Assembly (NCBI GenBank): GCA_035529075.1
Contig: DATKXK010000003.1
Span: forward strand, 1-64,000
Source of the DNA: Acidobacteriota bacterium
GTDB lineage: Bacteria; Zixibacteria; MSB-5A5; GN15; FEB-12
DNA length: 64,000 nt
Direction of reading: 5' to 3'
Shown here: in pieces, positions 25,315-34,094 of the stretch
Position numbering within the stretch: the first letter of the stretch is position 1
Layout of the letters: every line of letters begins with the position of its first letter
Made by a program: the position numbers and the translations under genes
The notes under the pieces: generated by a model
Databases searched by the model: none
Seen by the model: the letters and a program-made list of their open reading frames with translations, nothing else
Told to the model about the DNA's origin: nothing

Positions 25315-25704
25315 TCAGACCGACTCCCTCATGATAGTCTTCAACGTTTCCTCCACTTCCGCGGCCAGGTCGTCCAGGCCGGCGTCGGGCATCATCTGCG
25401 CAATCATACCGGGGCGGTTCAGCTTCACCACCGTTTTCGGCCCGTCACCATACACCGCGTACCGGCACGGCATGAACAGCGCCACGTCCGGCTGCCTGCT
25501 CAGCGCCCGGTGGGCGAAAGAGGCGTTACATACTTCGATGATCACAAGCGGCCCGTGTTCGAACCCCTTCTCGGCCAGCGTCTCCTGGACATTGTGCACC
25601 GCCAGCACCCGGAACTGGTGTTTCGGCACGTTCGATTCAATGTTCTGCACAACGGTGTCAAACGGCTTGTCGGACTCCAGTGCGTACGCAATTTGTTCGT
25701 TCAT
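25315..25704 (-). CDS. DUF302-family protein
   Basis: 129 residues from the ATG at 25704; a GTG at 25734 is also in frame. It matches the DUF302 layout: KPFDTVVQNIESNVPKHQF, FRVLAVHNVQETLAEKG, VCNASFAHRAL (the conserved Cys-Asn), and PCRYAVYGDG near the end. The family fold binds small ligands or metal and is often linked to thiol/sulfur genes. It is the first gene of a minus-strand cluster, seven bases before the candidate selenoprotein. Confidence 0.85.
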   Translation of the reverse strand: MNEQIAYALESDKPFDTVVQNIESNVPKHQFRVLAVHNVQETLAEKGFEHGPLVIIEVCNASFAHRALSRQPDVALFMPCRYAVYGDGPKTVVKLNRPGMIAQMMPDAGLDDLAAEVEETLKTIMRESV

Positions 25705-25786
25705 ACTTTGCTCACGTCGTATGGGTAAATACACCCGTCTTTCTGCCTTTTCTCATTAGATGCAGCAACCGGCCGGATGATTCAGA

Positions 25787-26206
25787 CTATTCGGCCAGAA
25801 TCTCATAGCTCGTGATCACCTTGCCCGGATTCTGCACGGTCTGGCTGACCACGCAGTACTTGGCCTCGGAAAGCTCTATTGCCCCGGCCAGTTTTTCCGG
25901 GTCGAGATTTTTACCCCGGGCTTTGAACTTCACTTCGATCGTATGAAACGGCTTGGGATAATCCTCGTTCTGATGGCCGATTATCTCGATATCAAGTCCC
26001 GTCAACTCCTGCCGCTGCTTGTGCAGGATTCGGACGATGTCGATCCCCGCACAGCCGGCCAGGCCGAACAGAAGCAGTTCCGTCGGCTTGTACCCCTCCT
26101 CATTGCCCCCTGCGGCCTTGCCCCCGTCGGTGACGATTTCATGGCCGAAGGCTCCAATCCCTTTGAACCTGATGCCCCCGGTCCAGCTCATTTTTGCCGT
26201 AACCAT
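25787..26206 (-). CDS. OsmC/Ohr-family peroxide-handling protein
   Basis: 139 residues from the ATG at 26206; the longer frame upstream is not used. The two reactive cysteines of the family are present: Cys52 in LAGCAGID and Cys118 in KYCVVSQT. The glycine-rich start (SWTGGIRFKG) and YKPTELLLFGLAG are typical of OsmC-like (YhfA/SCO-type) members. It probably reduces organic hydroperoxides. A thioredoxin-like lipoprotein lies 1 kb away on the same strand. Confidence 0.88.
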   Translation of the reverse strand: MVTAKMSWTGGIRFKGIGAFGHEIVTDGGKAAGGNEEGYKPTELLLFGLAGCAGIDIVRILHKQRQELTGLDIEIIGHQNEDYPKPFHTIEVKFKARGKNLDPEKLAGAIELSEAKYCVVSQTVQNPGKVITSYEILAE

Positions 26207-26411
26207 TTGTCCATCCGTTCCTTGCGCAACCCGGCTCCGAGTGCCGAACCTCCAACTTCTATTCTCGCGGACTCGACAAGATAATAACAGGCAACGCCCG
26301 AAGGAACACGGAAATTCGCCGCCGCCGACCGGTACCCGCGACCAGCTCTCCGGCGAGTATAACCAAAGGCGCAAAAGAGATTGAAACAAGAACAGGCCGA
26401 CTCGGTGTGCG

Positions 26412-27875
26412 CTACTCGAGATTCAGCGACGTAAACAGGAAGGAGGAGATCGTGACGTTCACGAACGGTATCGTGCGCAGGGCGCCCTGGAGGTGCTGAA
26501 CGTTCTTCGTCCAGTCTACACCGATCTCCAGGTCAACGAAGGCGAGGTCGAGCAGAAAGCTCTTGATTCCCAGCGAGGTCGAAGTGGTACTTTGCACCAC
26601 CCCGGTCGGAAAGGGTTCGCTGTAATCCCCCTCGGCCAGCGTCCACGGCTCAGTCCACTCATCCTCCACGCCGCCCTCCCCTTGACGGTGGTACGAGAGG
26701 CGCACAACGGCGGCGGTTCCCGCGCCGAACCATCGCATGACCGCGACGGAAGCCAGGTCGTAGTCATTGCCCAGGGCCGAGCCGATGAGCCGGCGGCCCA
26801 CGAGATACCGGTTACGCTCCAGCAGTTGGTTGAACGTCCAGTTCGTCACCCGCGTGTATTCCATCTTAACGTCAAGCCCGCGAGTAATATCGGCGGCATA
26901 CGCGCCCACCACGAGACCGTACTCGGCCGGCTCTTTATCCGAGGGCGTGTCGCTGTCAACCTGCAGATCGTCGATCAGAAGCTGACCGTACAGCTTCAGG
27001 CCGTGCCCGGGTTTTAGCCGGAAATCGACGCCGACGGTCGTGTTGTCGTTGGCCCCGTCGTTTAGCTGAGAACCATGAAAGAAGATCAGCGGATTGAGGT
27101 AAAACAGATCGATCTGGCGCCCCGGACCACCGAACAGAACCGTCTCGAACAGCCCCACGGACAGCCGACGACTCAGGTGTATATCGAGACGGTGAGCCGC
27201 AAAGTACCTGTTTTCGAACTGCTCGACACCGTCCTCGTCAGGGCTCAGACCGTCCAGCCGGGCCAGCCGGTACGACAGGGCCAGTCTGCCCCAGCTAAAC
27301 GTGTAGGCCAAACCGTCAAGCCATCGCTCTCGCGAGAATATGAGCGAATTTCGGATCCCCCAGAAGGAGGCAAACCGCCCCACCATCATCTCAAGTTTGC
27401 CGGTCCTGACGTGGGCGAACGCCTGCCTGACGTCGCCGGCCAGACCGCGCCATTTCACTCCGCTGTAATCCTCGTCCCTGGCCAGAGCCTCGTCCAGAAC
27501 GAATGACCCGAACACGAAAACCCCGCGTACCGGACGGCCGGCAATACCGCCTCGGAGGCTCTCGAAACTCTGGGGGTGATGCCGCCTTGCGGCCCGGAAT
27601 TTCTCACCGGCAAACGTGAACAACTCCAGTCGCGCCGGCTCAATCTCGCCCAGCCGCTGGAACGGCCCGAAGGCGAAACTCTGATGGTCCAGGCGGTAGG
27701 GACCGAGCTGGTAGTGGTACTTGTCCAGTGTCAGGGCGTCGATTCGCTCCAGCCGATCATATACAAACTCGTATTCCGAGGTACCGGTCGGCAGCACGCC
27801 GGCGAGGGACAGTTGAGCACCGAGGGCGAACAGCAGGAGGGCCGGCAGAATCTTCTTCATGAGGGACGCGGTCAT
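26412..27875 (-). CDS. Wzi-like capsule/exopolysaccharide outer-membrane protein
   Basis: 487 residues. ATG at 27875 has GGGA upstream; ATG at 27860 gives a classic signal peptide start (MKKILPALLLF). The signal ends near LSLAG. The remainder is a beta-barrel of the capsule assembly Wzi type: VGRFASFWGIRNSLIFSRERW, LFYLNPLIFFHGSQ and a C-terminal aromatic strand. Wzi proteins sit in the outer membrane and hold surface polysaccharide. It lies next to the sugar-phosphate transferase on the same strand in an export locus (26.4-33.5 kb). Identification rests on layout and these motifs. Confidence 0.7.
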   Translation of the reverse strand: MTASLMKKILPALLLFALGAQLSLAGVLPTGTSEYEFVYDRLERIDALTLDKYHYQLGPYRLDHQSFAFGPFQRLGEIEPARLELFTFAGEKFRAARRHHPQSFESLRGGIAGRPVRGVFVFGSFVLDEALARDEDYSGVKWRGLAGDVRQAFAHVRTGKLEMMVGRFASFWGIRNSLIFSRERWLDGLAYTFSWGRLALSYRLARLDGLSPDEDGVEQFENRYFAAHRLDIHLSRRLSVGLFETVLFGGPGRQIDLFYLNPLIFFHGSQLNDGANDNTTVGVDFRLKPGHGLKLYGQLLIDDLQVDSDTPSDKEPAEYGLVVGAYAADITRGLDVKMEYTRVTNWTFNQLLERNRYLVGRRLIGSALGNDYDLASVAVMRWFGAGTAAVVRLSYHRQGEGGVEDEWTEPWTLAEGDYSEPFPTGVVQSTTSTSLGIKSFLLDLAFVDLEIGVDWTKNVQHLQGALRTIPFVNVTISSFLFTSLNLE

Positions 27876-27938
27876 GTCAGTTCCCGGCGTGAAGCTTCAA
27901 CGGGGGCAAGACACCGCGAGCGCGGGGATACGGACGGC

Positions 27939-29591
27939 CTACACGCCTGTTCCTTTAAGGACCGCCGGTACCGTCTTGAGCAGGATCTTGAGGTCCAGCC
28001 AGAGCGACCAGGTGTCGATATACTCGAGATCCATACGCATCCAGTCATCGAAGTCGATCCGGTTTCGGCCGTTGACCTGCCAGAGACAGGTCACGCCCGG
28101 TTTGATCGAAAGCTTACGGTGCTGCCACGGCTGGTATCGCCTCACTTCCGAGGGAAGAGGCGGCCGCGGGCCGACAAGGGACATGTCCCCGGTGAGCACG
28201 TTGAAGAACTGTGGCAACTCGTCAACGGAGAACTTGCGCAGCAGGCGCCCGATAGTCGTCACACGGGGGTCTTTGCGTATCTTGAAGACCGGCCCGGACA
28301 TTTCGTTGCGGTGAGCCAGCGCGTCTTTCTTTTTCTCGGCGTCCGCACACATCGTCCGGAACTTGTACAGGTTGAACAACCTCCCGTTGAGCCCCGAGCG
28401 CACCTGTTTGAAAATCACCGGTCCGGGGCTTTCCACCTTGATCAGCAGGGCCGCCAGGATCATGACGGGCGACACGATGACCAGCCCCACCGCGGCAGCA
28501 GCCTTGTCCAGCGCGTTCTTAACAAACAGAGCCGTGCGGCTCTCCGGCGCCGACTGGTAGATCAGGGCCGGCATGCCGTTTACATACAGAGGACGTATCC
28601 GGGCTACCGTCGGGTAGTACACGTTGGGCATGACAAAGACGTTGACGCCCATGCGTTCGGCCGTGTTGAAAAGGTCCCGCGAGCGCGGGATATCCTCCGG
28701 CTCGACCGCCACGAACACGGCGTCGACCTGGCCGTTTGTAATGATCTCTTCCAGCCGGTCCGGGTGACCGATCAGCGGTATATCGCGATATCGCCACAGA
28801 CCCCGGCGGCCGTAGTCGAGAAACCCGCTCAGCTTGGTGTCCAGGTCGGGAGAGGCCAGCACCATATCGGCAACTCGCTGGGCGTGTACGCCGGTCCCGA
28901 GAATCACCGCACGCCTGGCAAAGCACGTATCATCGGCGGTATATACTCTCGCCGCAAGCATTCGCAGCACTCGCCGCGAGTAGCGCAGCGCCACGAGCTG
29001 CAAAACCAGGTTGATCATCACGAAGGTGGTGACACCCAGGTAATCAACCGGCCACGCCATCAGAAAGCATGCAGCGACGAAGGCCACGCTGACGTGCATC
29101 TCATCGACGAGAACCCACCGGGAACGTTTCCTTATGCGGTGCCGGGTCAGGGCGGGAACCGGCCCGCGGGTAAGCTGGTAAATGAGCCTGATCAGCACCA
29201 GCCCGGCGACGGCCTCAAAAATCCACCATCCCGAATAACGGTTGACGGCCACCGTCGCCCAGAGCGCAACGAGCGACGACACCGCCGCGCCGGCCTGGCC
29301 CGAACTGACCAGGAGGAGCCTTCTGAGCGATCTGGCAATAGGTCGTGAAATATGGTCCCAGCGCGGACCAATGGAAGGCCGGGTCCTGCCGCCCGCATTT
29401 CCCCGGGCACCAGCGACCGTGTGATCGGTGTTTGCCGCAGCACCCGTGCCCGCCTGCCTTATCTCAGGGCGCACCGGCTCACGAACCGGGCCGGACGGCT
29501 GCTGGCGCACACCGCTGACCATGTGGCGGCCGTTCACAGCTACCACGCGCAATTCAAATGGTCTCCTGTCTGTCTTAGCGCTGGTCTCCAT
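27939..29591 (-). CDS. Polyprenyl-phosphate sugar-1-phosphate transferase (WbaP/exopolysaccharide type)
   Basis: 550 residues. The start is unsure because GAGGG is only two bases from the ATG at 29591. N-terminal membrane helices occupy about 105-220. A nucleotide-binding domain spans about 225-350 (AVILGTGVHAQRVADMV). The C-terminal 200 residues form the bacterial sugar transferase domain: FKQVRSGLNGRLFNLYKFRT, LTGDMSLVGPRPPLPSEV, KPGVTCLWQVNGRNRIDFDD. It transfers a sugar phosphate from UDP-sugar to undecaprenyl phosphate, the first step of repeat-unit assembly, at the inner membrane. No polymerase or flippase is in the window. Confidence 0.93.
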   Translation of the reverse strand: METSAKTDRRPFELRVVAVNGRHMVSGVRQQPSGPVREPVRPEIRQAGTGAAANTDHTVAGARGNAGGRTRPSIGPRWDHISRPIARSLRRLLLVSSGQAGAAVSSLVALWATVAVNRYSGWWIFEAVAGLVLIRLIYQLTRGPVPALTRHRIRKRSRWVLVDEMHVSVAFVAACFLMAWPVDYLGVTTFVMINLVLQLVALRYSRRVLRMLAARVYTADDTCFARRAVILGTGVHAQRVADMVLASPDLDTKLSGFLDYGRRGLWRYRDIPLIGHPDRLEEIITNGQVDAVFVAVEPEDIPRSRDLFNTAERMGVNVFVMPNVYYPTVARIRPLYVNGMPALIYQSAPESRTALFVKNALDKAAAAVGLVIVSPVMILAALLIKVESPGPVIFKQVRSGLNGRLFNLYKFRTMCADAEKKKDALAHRNEMSGPVFKIRKDPRVTTIGRLLRKFSVDELPQFFNVLTGDMSLVGPRPPLPSEVRRYQPWQHRKLSIKPGVTCLWQVNGRNRIDFDDWMRMDLEYIDTWSLWLDLKILLKTVPAVLKGTGV

Positions 29592-29708
29592 GTCCCTCTG
29601 TCAGCATCCCTGCTCCGGTCTGCGGCAGCAACCGCACGGCCTGCCCTTCACCTTTATAGCCGGACAGAAAAGCAATCTCCCCGATCAAGACGGTGACCCC
29701 GGGGATGT

Positions 29709-30773
29709 TTACTCCTTAGCGCCCCGGGACGTTTCTCGCTTGGCCGGGATACGTCCCGATCCTGGATCATCGGACAGCCGGGTACCACCGCGGCTTCCTG
29801 ACCTTCCCTGCTCCCAACCGTGATAAGTTACTGCCCGTTTGTCAATTGTTTTTATCCGGTAATACTCCCGAGGCATCTTCTTGAATGCCTGCAGGAAGCC
29901 GTCGTCGAACCTCTCCGACTGCACCCTGTACCGCACGTAGTTGTTCAACCCCGGGTAACCGTCGAGATTCTCTATTGGCGCCCGGTGGGCGGCCAGAAAA
30001 TTCCCGACGCGTTTGGGGTCCGCAACCCGCAGGAGCAGAAAGTCAGTCGCCGTAATCCGGCTCTGGACGCCAAGCCGCGTCAGCGTGGTTGCGATGCGCA
30101 GCATTTCGCTGTGCAGCCGTTTCAACCGCTCGCCTTGTGGTGCGCCATCCGCCAGCATTGTCATCACGCCGCTCCTGATCGCCGCTGGTATCCGCTGTCG
30201 TTCAAAACTGCCCCTAAGATGCCGAATCAAATCCTTCGGGGCAACGATAAATCCTGATTCCTCACATCCGCTACCCGGCCCCGTGAGGAAGGACCTGATG
30301 ACCGTCACATTTGAATAAAGGTCCAGAAGCGGCACCGCCGTGATGCCGAGGTAGTCATAGTAATGCTCGTCGATTACCAGAGTCCCGTTCGGGATCGCCT
30401 CGGCGATATCTCTCAGGCCCGAAAGGGCACAGCTGGCCCCGGTGACCCGGTTCGGGTTGGCCACGTATACAAGCTCATCTCCCCGGGCTATGTTCTGCAG
30501 TACCGGCCGGGGGCCACCGGCAAACGGTGACGGACCCAGCAACTCGGTAAGCGTCAACTCGGCGCGGTCCACGGCAATGGCCAGGTCAGGCGCCGCATGC
30601 CCTGACACCAGCAGCTTGTCCTGCAACCGATTCACGTGTCCCAGCAGGGAAGTCATGGCTTCCGTGAAGTCTTGAAACAGCAGGACCCTTGAACGCGCGA
30701 CCATGGCCCGGCGCGCGACCTGCTCCAGTATATTGTCAGTCTGTTCATGGCTGACCACTGCAGGCTGGTCCAT
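29709..30773 (-). CDS. HisC-like aminotransferase-fold protein lacking the PLP lysine
   Basis: 354 residues with AAGGA upstream of the ATG. The fold-type I aminotransferase pattern is visible: NPNRVTGAS (the usual NPN-G), TLVIDEHYYDY (cofactor Asp/Tyr region) and VRYRVQSERFDDGF near the end (substrate Arg). Where HisC has R-T-F-S-K-A-F-G-L-A-G-L-R, this protein reads RSFLTGPGSGCEESGF: the Schiff-base lysine is Thr and the following Arg is Glu. PLP catalysis by the usual route is therefore unlikely. It lies in a polysaccharide export locus with SLBB and sugar transferase genes. Perhaps a ligand-binding or regulatory relative. Confidence 0.75.
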   Translation of the reverse strand: MDQPAVVSHEQTDNILEQVARRAMVARSRVLLFQDFTEAMTSLLGHVNRLQDKLLVSGHAAPDLAIAVDRAELTLTELLGPSPFAGGPRPVLQNIARGDELVYVANPNRVTGASCALSGLRDIAEAIPNGTLVIDEHYYDYLGITAVPLLDLYSNVTVIRSFLTGPGSGCEESGFIVAPKDLIRHLRGSFERQRIPAAIRSGVMTMLADGAPQGERLKRLHSEMLRIATTLTRLGVQSRITATDFLLLRVADPKRVGNFLAAHRAPIENLDGYPGLNNYVRYRVQSERFDDGFLQAFKKMPREYYRIKTIDKRAVTYHGWEQGRSGSRGGTRLSDDPGSGRIPAKRETSRGAKE

Positions 30774-31013
30774 TCTTACATCCTTTCTCTTGCAGTTTCA
30801 CTCGCAACGCGCATCCGGGCGCCTTGCGCGAGTACCTCCACTGTGTGGGGGGCAATCCCGGTGCCAAGCTGTATGCTTTCTGCACACCACGCGGCAACCG
30901 CTTGTCGAACAACGCGTTGCTCACACACGCCGGATTGCCCCCGGCCCTGCCCGGTTCATCCGGCCACAACCGGTCGAGCAACCCTTGCCGTCACGGCGGA
31001 AAAAAATTCCATT

Positions 31014-31046
31014 AAAACGCCGGAGGGCTGAGCCAGCTCTCCGGCG
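31014..31046 (-). terminator. Rho-independent terminator after the SLBB gene
   Basis: CGCCGGAG/CTCCGGCG stem with TTTT following on the minus strand, about 60 bases after the SLBB stop. The 328 bases from 30774 to 31101 otherwise hold no gene that could be supported. Confidence 0.8.
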
Positions 31047-31101
31047 ATGATAGGAAGGTGAGAAAGGAAAGAGCGTCCTCTGAGATGATCTTGCAGTGCC
31101 T

Positions 31102-33450
31102 TTACAGCTTCGTTACCAGCAGCACGGTCGTCAGCGCCCCGGTAGTCGCAGTCAGGACGGTACCGAGGGTCTTCGCGAAATTGCGCTCACGCTGGATCTT
31201 GGTCGGCACGACGATTATGTCGCCCATCTGCACCTTGCGGCCCAGCGTGCTGCTTCCGGCAAACACCTCCCCGTTGGCCCGTATCAGGCGTGTCGCTTTC
31301 TTGTCGGCGCGCGGCGTGAAGTTGCCGGCACGCCGGACATAGTATTTTACACTTTCGTTTTCTCGAAACCTGATGGTTCCGTTTTGACCAACCGCCCCCA
31401 GCACCGATATGCCTGACGGCAGGCTGGGGACAAAAATCCGGTCGCCCGGCTCAAGCGTCATGTCTCCTTGTCCGCCACCGGTTCCCAGGATGAGATCCAT
31501 ATCGATGGCAATCCGGTTCACGGCGGCCGCCTCATATTCAATCACTGCTTGTGGCTTCACGTGACCCAGCGAATCCTCGATCAGCGGGTTTGACTTCTCC
31601 AGTTGTCTGGGAATCCGCAACCGCTCCAGCGACTGGCCGATCGTGGCACGCTCGAAAACGATCCCGCTCGGAAAGGCCCGCGGCGTAAACCCGCCGGCCC
31701 GCTCAAGGAGGCTGTACAGGCTCTCATTGTGGCTGCTCAGCACGTACTCGCCCGGGTACGCTACCTCGCCCTCTACCGTTACCGTGCGGTGCAGCTTCCA
31801 CTGCGGTATCTGGCGCACGTAGACCCGATCCCCCTCCTTGAGCACGGTGGAACCGGAAGGGTCACCGCCGATGTCAACGTAGTGGATCGATACGTCGCCA
31901 CGCTCATCGAGACGCGCGATCTCGGCCTGAAGGCGCAGGGCACTCTTGGTGAATGACCCGGCAAGGAATATCAGATCCTGAACGGTCATGCCGTCATAGT
32001 ACGGATACTCGCCCGGATACTGCACCTGGCCGGATATCCACATGCGCCGGTCCCAGGTGACGTCCTCAATCGCATACACGTGAAGCGAGTCACGATCCTG
32101 CAGCAGAATGTCCTCGGCGCGGCCGTCGAGAATGTCGCGAAGGTTCAGGGAGATGACCTCGGTGCGCCAGTCGGGATGGCGACGAAACAGATTGGCACGG
32201 CCGTAGTAGACGTCATAATCCTGAAGCTGGCTGCGTGTGACCAACTCCAATACACGGGTCGAATCGTTGCGCTCATAGTAGCCGGGATGCCTCACCTGGC
32301 CGAACATCGCAACCATGTTTTTCCTGGCCTTGAAAACCGAAAAGACCGTCAGCCGGTCGCCGTCCATCAGTATGAAGTCAGGCCCGCTGCCGTCGTCGAG
32401 ACCCGTGAGATTCAAATCGTGCACCTGCCATTGCCGCTGGCCGGAGACTCTTTCGAGCATAGCCCGCTCCAGGTGCGCCTCCGGGTTCGTGCCGCCGGCC
32501 AGGTGCAGCACGTCCCCGGCCGTAGCCGTACCTTTCAGTTCATACACGCCGGGCCGTCTCACTTCGCCGCGAACAGCCACTCGCGCACCGGCCACCGGCA
32601 CAAAGACGGCGTCTCCGGACTCGAGCCGAACATCCAGCGAGTTGTCGCCTTCCAGCAGAAACCGGTACAGGTCGACCTCGGCCACCGCTTTCCCGCTCCG
32701 CATCAACCTGATCGACCGCATCGAGCCGTTGAGGTTCGGCCCGCCCGCCTGGTACAGCGCGTTAAACAGGGACGTCAGCGACGAAACGGTATACGCACCG
32801 GGCGCCTTGACCTCACCGGTCAGATAAATGCGGATGGAACGTATTTTCCCGAGGGAGACGGTCAGGTCGAACCCGGAATATGCCTTGGACAGAGACTTTT
32901 GCACCTGCGTTCTGAATTCGGCCAGCGTCTTCCCCCACGCGATCAGTTCGCCGACTTTGGGTATGAACACCTTGCCTTCGCGGTCCACGGTGAGATTGTA
33001 CTCGTTGTCAACCCGCCCCCAGACGTACACGATGACGTTGTCACCGGGTCCAAGGATGTAGTTGTCATCCGAGGCAATGTCGTCCGGCGGCAATGTCTCC
33101 CGCGGCCCGTCGAACATCCCGGTCCCGAACGGCTGTAGTTCTTCAAAGGGCGGCAGATCTTGCTGCTCGCCGCCTTCGGCACTCCGGACGGCGGTTTCCT
33201 TTAACGTGTCCCCGGAGAGCGACTGTACGCGGGCTGCGCCCGCGCCGGAACCCTCGGGCGGATCGAATATCCGCGGGCTGTGGTAGGAGCCGCTCTTGCC
33301 AACAGCGGGCCGGGAAGCTGCGTAGCGTTCGAGCAGAGCCGCTTTCTCGCTCTCGCTCAGGTCACCCAGGTCCCCGGCGATCAACTCCCGAAACCAGTTA
33401 AGGGAGACCAGCACGATAACGAGCACCAAGAGGATGAGCAGTTTTCGCAT
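31102..33450 (-). CDS. Long SLBB-domain polysaccharide export protein (Wza-like)
   Basis: 782 residues with AGGAAGG upstream. It starts with an uncleaved-looking hydrophobic anchor (LLILLVLVIVLVSLNWF) and has no lipobox. A poly-export domain lies at about 130-210 (DNYILGPGDNVIVYVWGRVD, VGELIAWGKTLAEF), followed by about six SLBB repeats: GEVKAPGAYTVSS, GEVRRPGVYELKG, GQVRHPGYYERND, GQVQYPGEYPYYDG, GEVAYPGEYVLSS and GAVGQNGTIRF. The C-terminus has a hydrophobic helix. Wza has two or three SLBB domains; this one is longer, like SpsA/Slr-type exporters. It should form the outer-membrane or periplasmic channel for exopolysaccharide. Confidence 0.9.
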   Translation of the reverse strand: MRKLLILLVLVIVLVSLNWFRELIAGDLGDLSESEKAALLERYAASRPAVGKSGSYHSPRIFDPPEGSGAGAARVQSLSGDTLKETAVRSAEGGEQQDLPPFEELQPFGTGMFDGPRETLPPDDIASDDNYILGPGDNVIVYVWGRVDNEYNLTVDREGKVFIPKVGELIAWGKTLAEFRTQVQKSLSKAYSGFDLTVSLGKIRSIRIYLTGEVKAPGAYTVSSLTSLFNALYQAGGPNLNGSMRSIRLMRSGKAVAEVDLYRFLLEGDNSLDVRLESGDAVFVPVAGARVAVRGEVRRPGVYELKGTATAGDVLHLAGGTNPEAHLERAMLERVSGQRQWQVHDLNLTGLDDGSGPDFILMDGDRLTVFSVFKARKNMVAMFGQVRHPGYYERNDSTRVLELVTRSQLQDYDVYYGRANLFRRHPDWRTEVISLNLRDILDGRAEDILLQDRDSLHVYAIEDVTWDRRMWISGQVQYPGEYPYYDGMTVQDLIFLAGSFTKSALRLQAEIARLDERGDVSIHYVDIGGDPSGSTVLKEGDRVYVRQIPQWKLHRTVTVEGEVAYPGEYVLSSHNESLYSLLERAGGFTPRAFPSGIVFERATIGQSLERLRIPRQLEKSNPLIEDSLGHVKPQAVIEYEAAAVNRIAIDMDLILGTGGGQGDMTLEPGDRIFVPSLPSGISVLGAVGQNGTIRFRENESVKYYVRRAGNFTPRADKKATRLIRANGEVFAGSSTLGRKVQMGDIIVVPTKIQRERNFAKTLGTVLTATTGALTTVLLVTKL

Positions 33451-34094
33451 TCTTACCTTCCTGACTGGCAGCTAACCGGCAAGGACATCGCCGGTGCGGT
33501 TTCCCTTCATCCTGACCAACTTCCTTAGCAAGGCTGGTGCCGGGGCCGACGCGTTGATCGGAGTTGACGCGGCCACAAGCGGTTACACCCGGCAGGCGCA
33601 CCGGCACGAGGGCTGGTCGGTCCGGTACAAGAGCATTCGCTTCCCTCGAGCCAGGGAACATTTTTCCGGCGCGCAGGAGACGCTGCTTCGATCACACGCA
33701 GCGCCGGTGTGGCAGCCGGGGTTGCCCATTTCTAAGCCCAACTGTGGCAATTCTTTTTAGTTCTCTTAAGTTTACGCGCAGGCTGCGGCCCAGGAAGTTC
33801 TTCACATATGGCGAGGTGGTCCGTCTTATCTGAAACGTTTCCTAACTCCCGGTTTGACATCGGCTTATTGAAGCCGTGCCGGAGAAAAAGCTGTTTGCCG
33901 CTTGACATGATCAGACCGCTGTTGTAATTTGCGGGCCTGTTTTTTGACGCTGTGTCCGGATTCGTTCCTCGCATACGGGGAATGGTGGACAGGTTTGGAG
34001 TAACAGGAGGGATTCCACAGGAAGAGAATCCTTTTCGATTCTGAAGCTGATATAGGAAGATTGACTCGTTTTTATCTTTGTTACGGAGATGGTA
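33451..34094. other. Intergenic region between export locus and fadL
   Basis: A 640-base region with no gene I could support; ORFs of 80-88 codons on both strands lack family features. The right half becomes A/T-rich and holds the probable fadL promoter (33902-33930). Divergent transcription starts here for the SLBB locus (minus) and fadL (plus). Confidence 0.5.
33902..33930 (+). promoter_or_regulatory. Probable sigma70-type promoter of the fadL operon
   Basis: TTGACA at 33902-33907 and TAATTT at 33925-33930 with a 17-base spacer, leaving a 5' leader of about 155 bases before the FadL start. Confidence 0.45.

Noticed and set aside
30745-30981. Minus-strand 78-codon ORF upstream of the HisC-like gene
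   Set aside because: It overlaps the real start region and has low-complexity, atypical composition.
33398-33661. Minus-strand 87-codon ORF upstream of the SLBB gene
   Set aside because: It overlaps the SLBB start in another frame and shows no domain.
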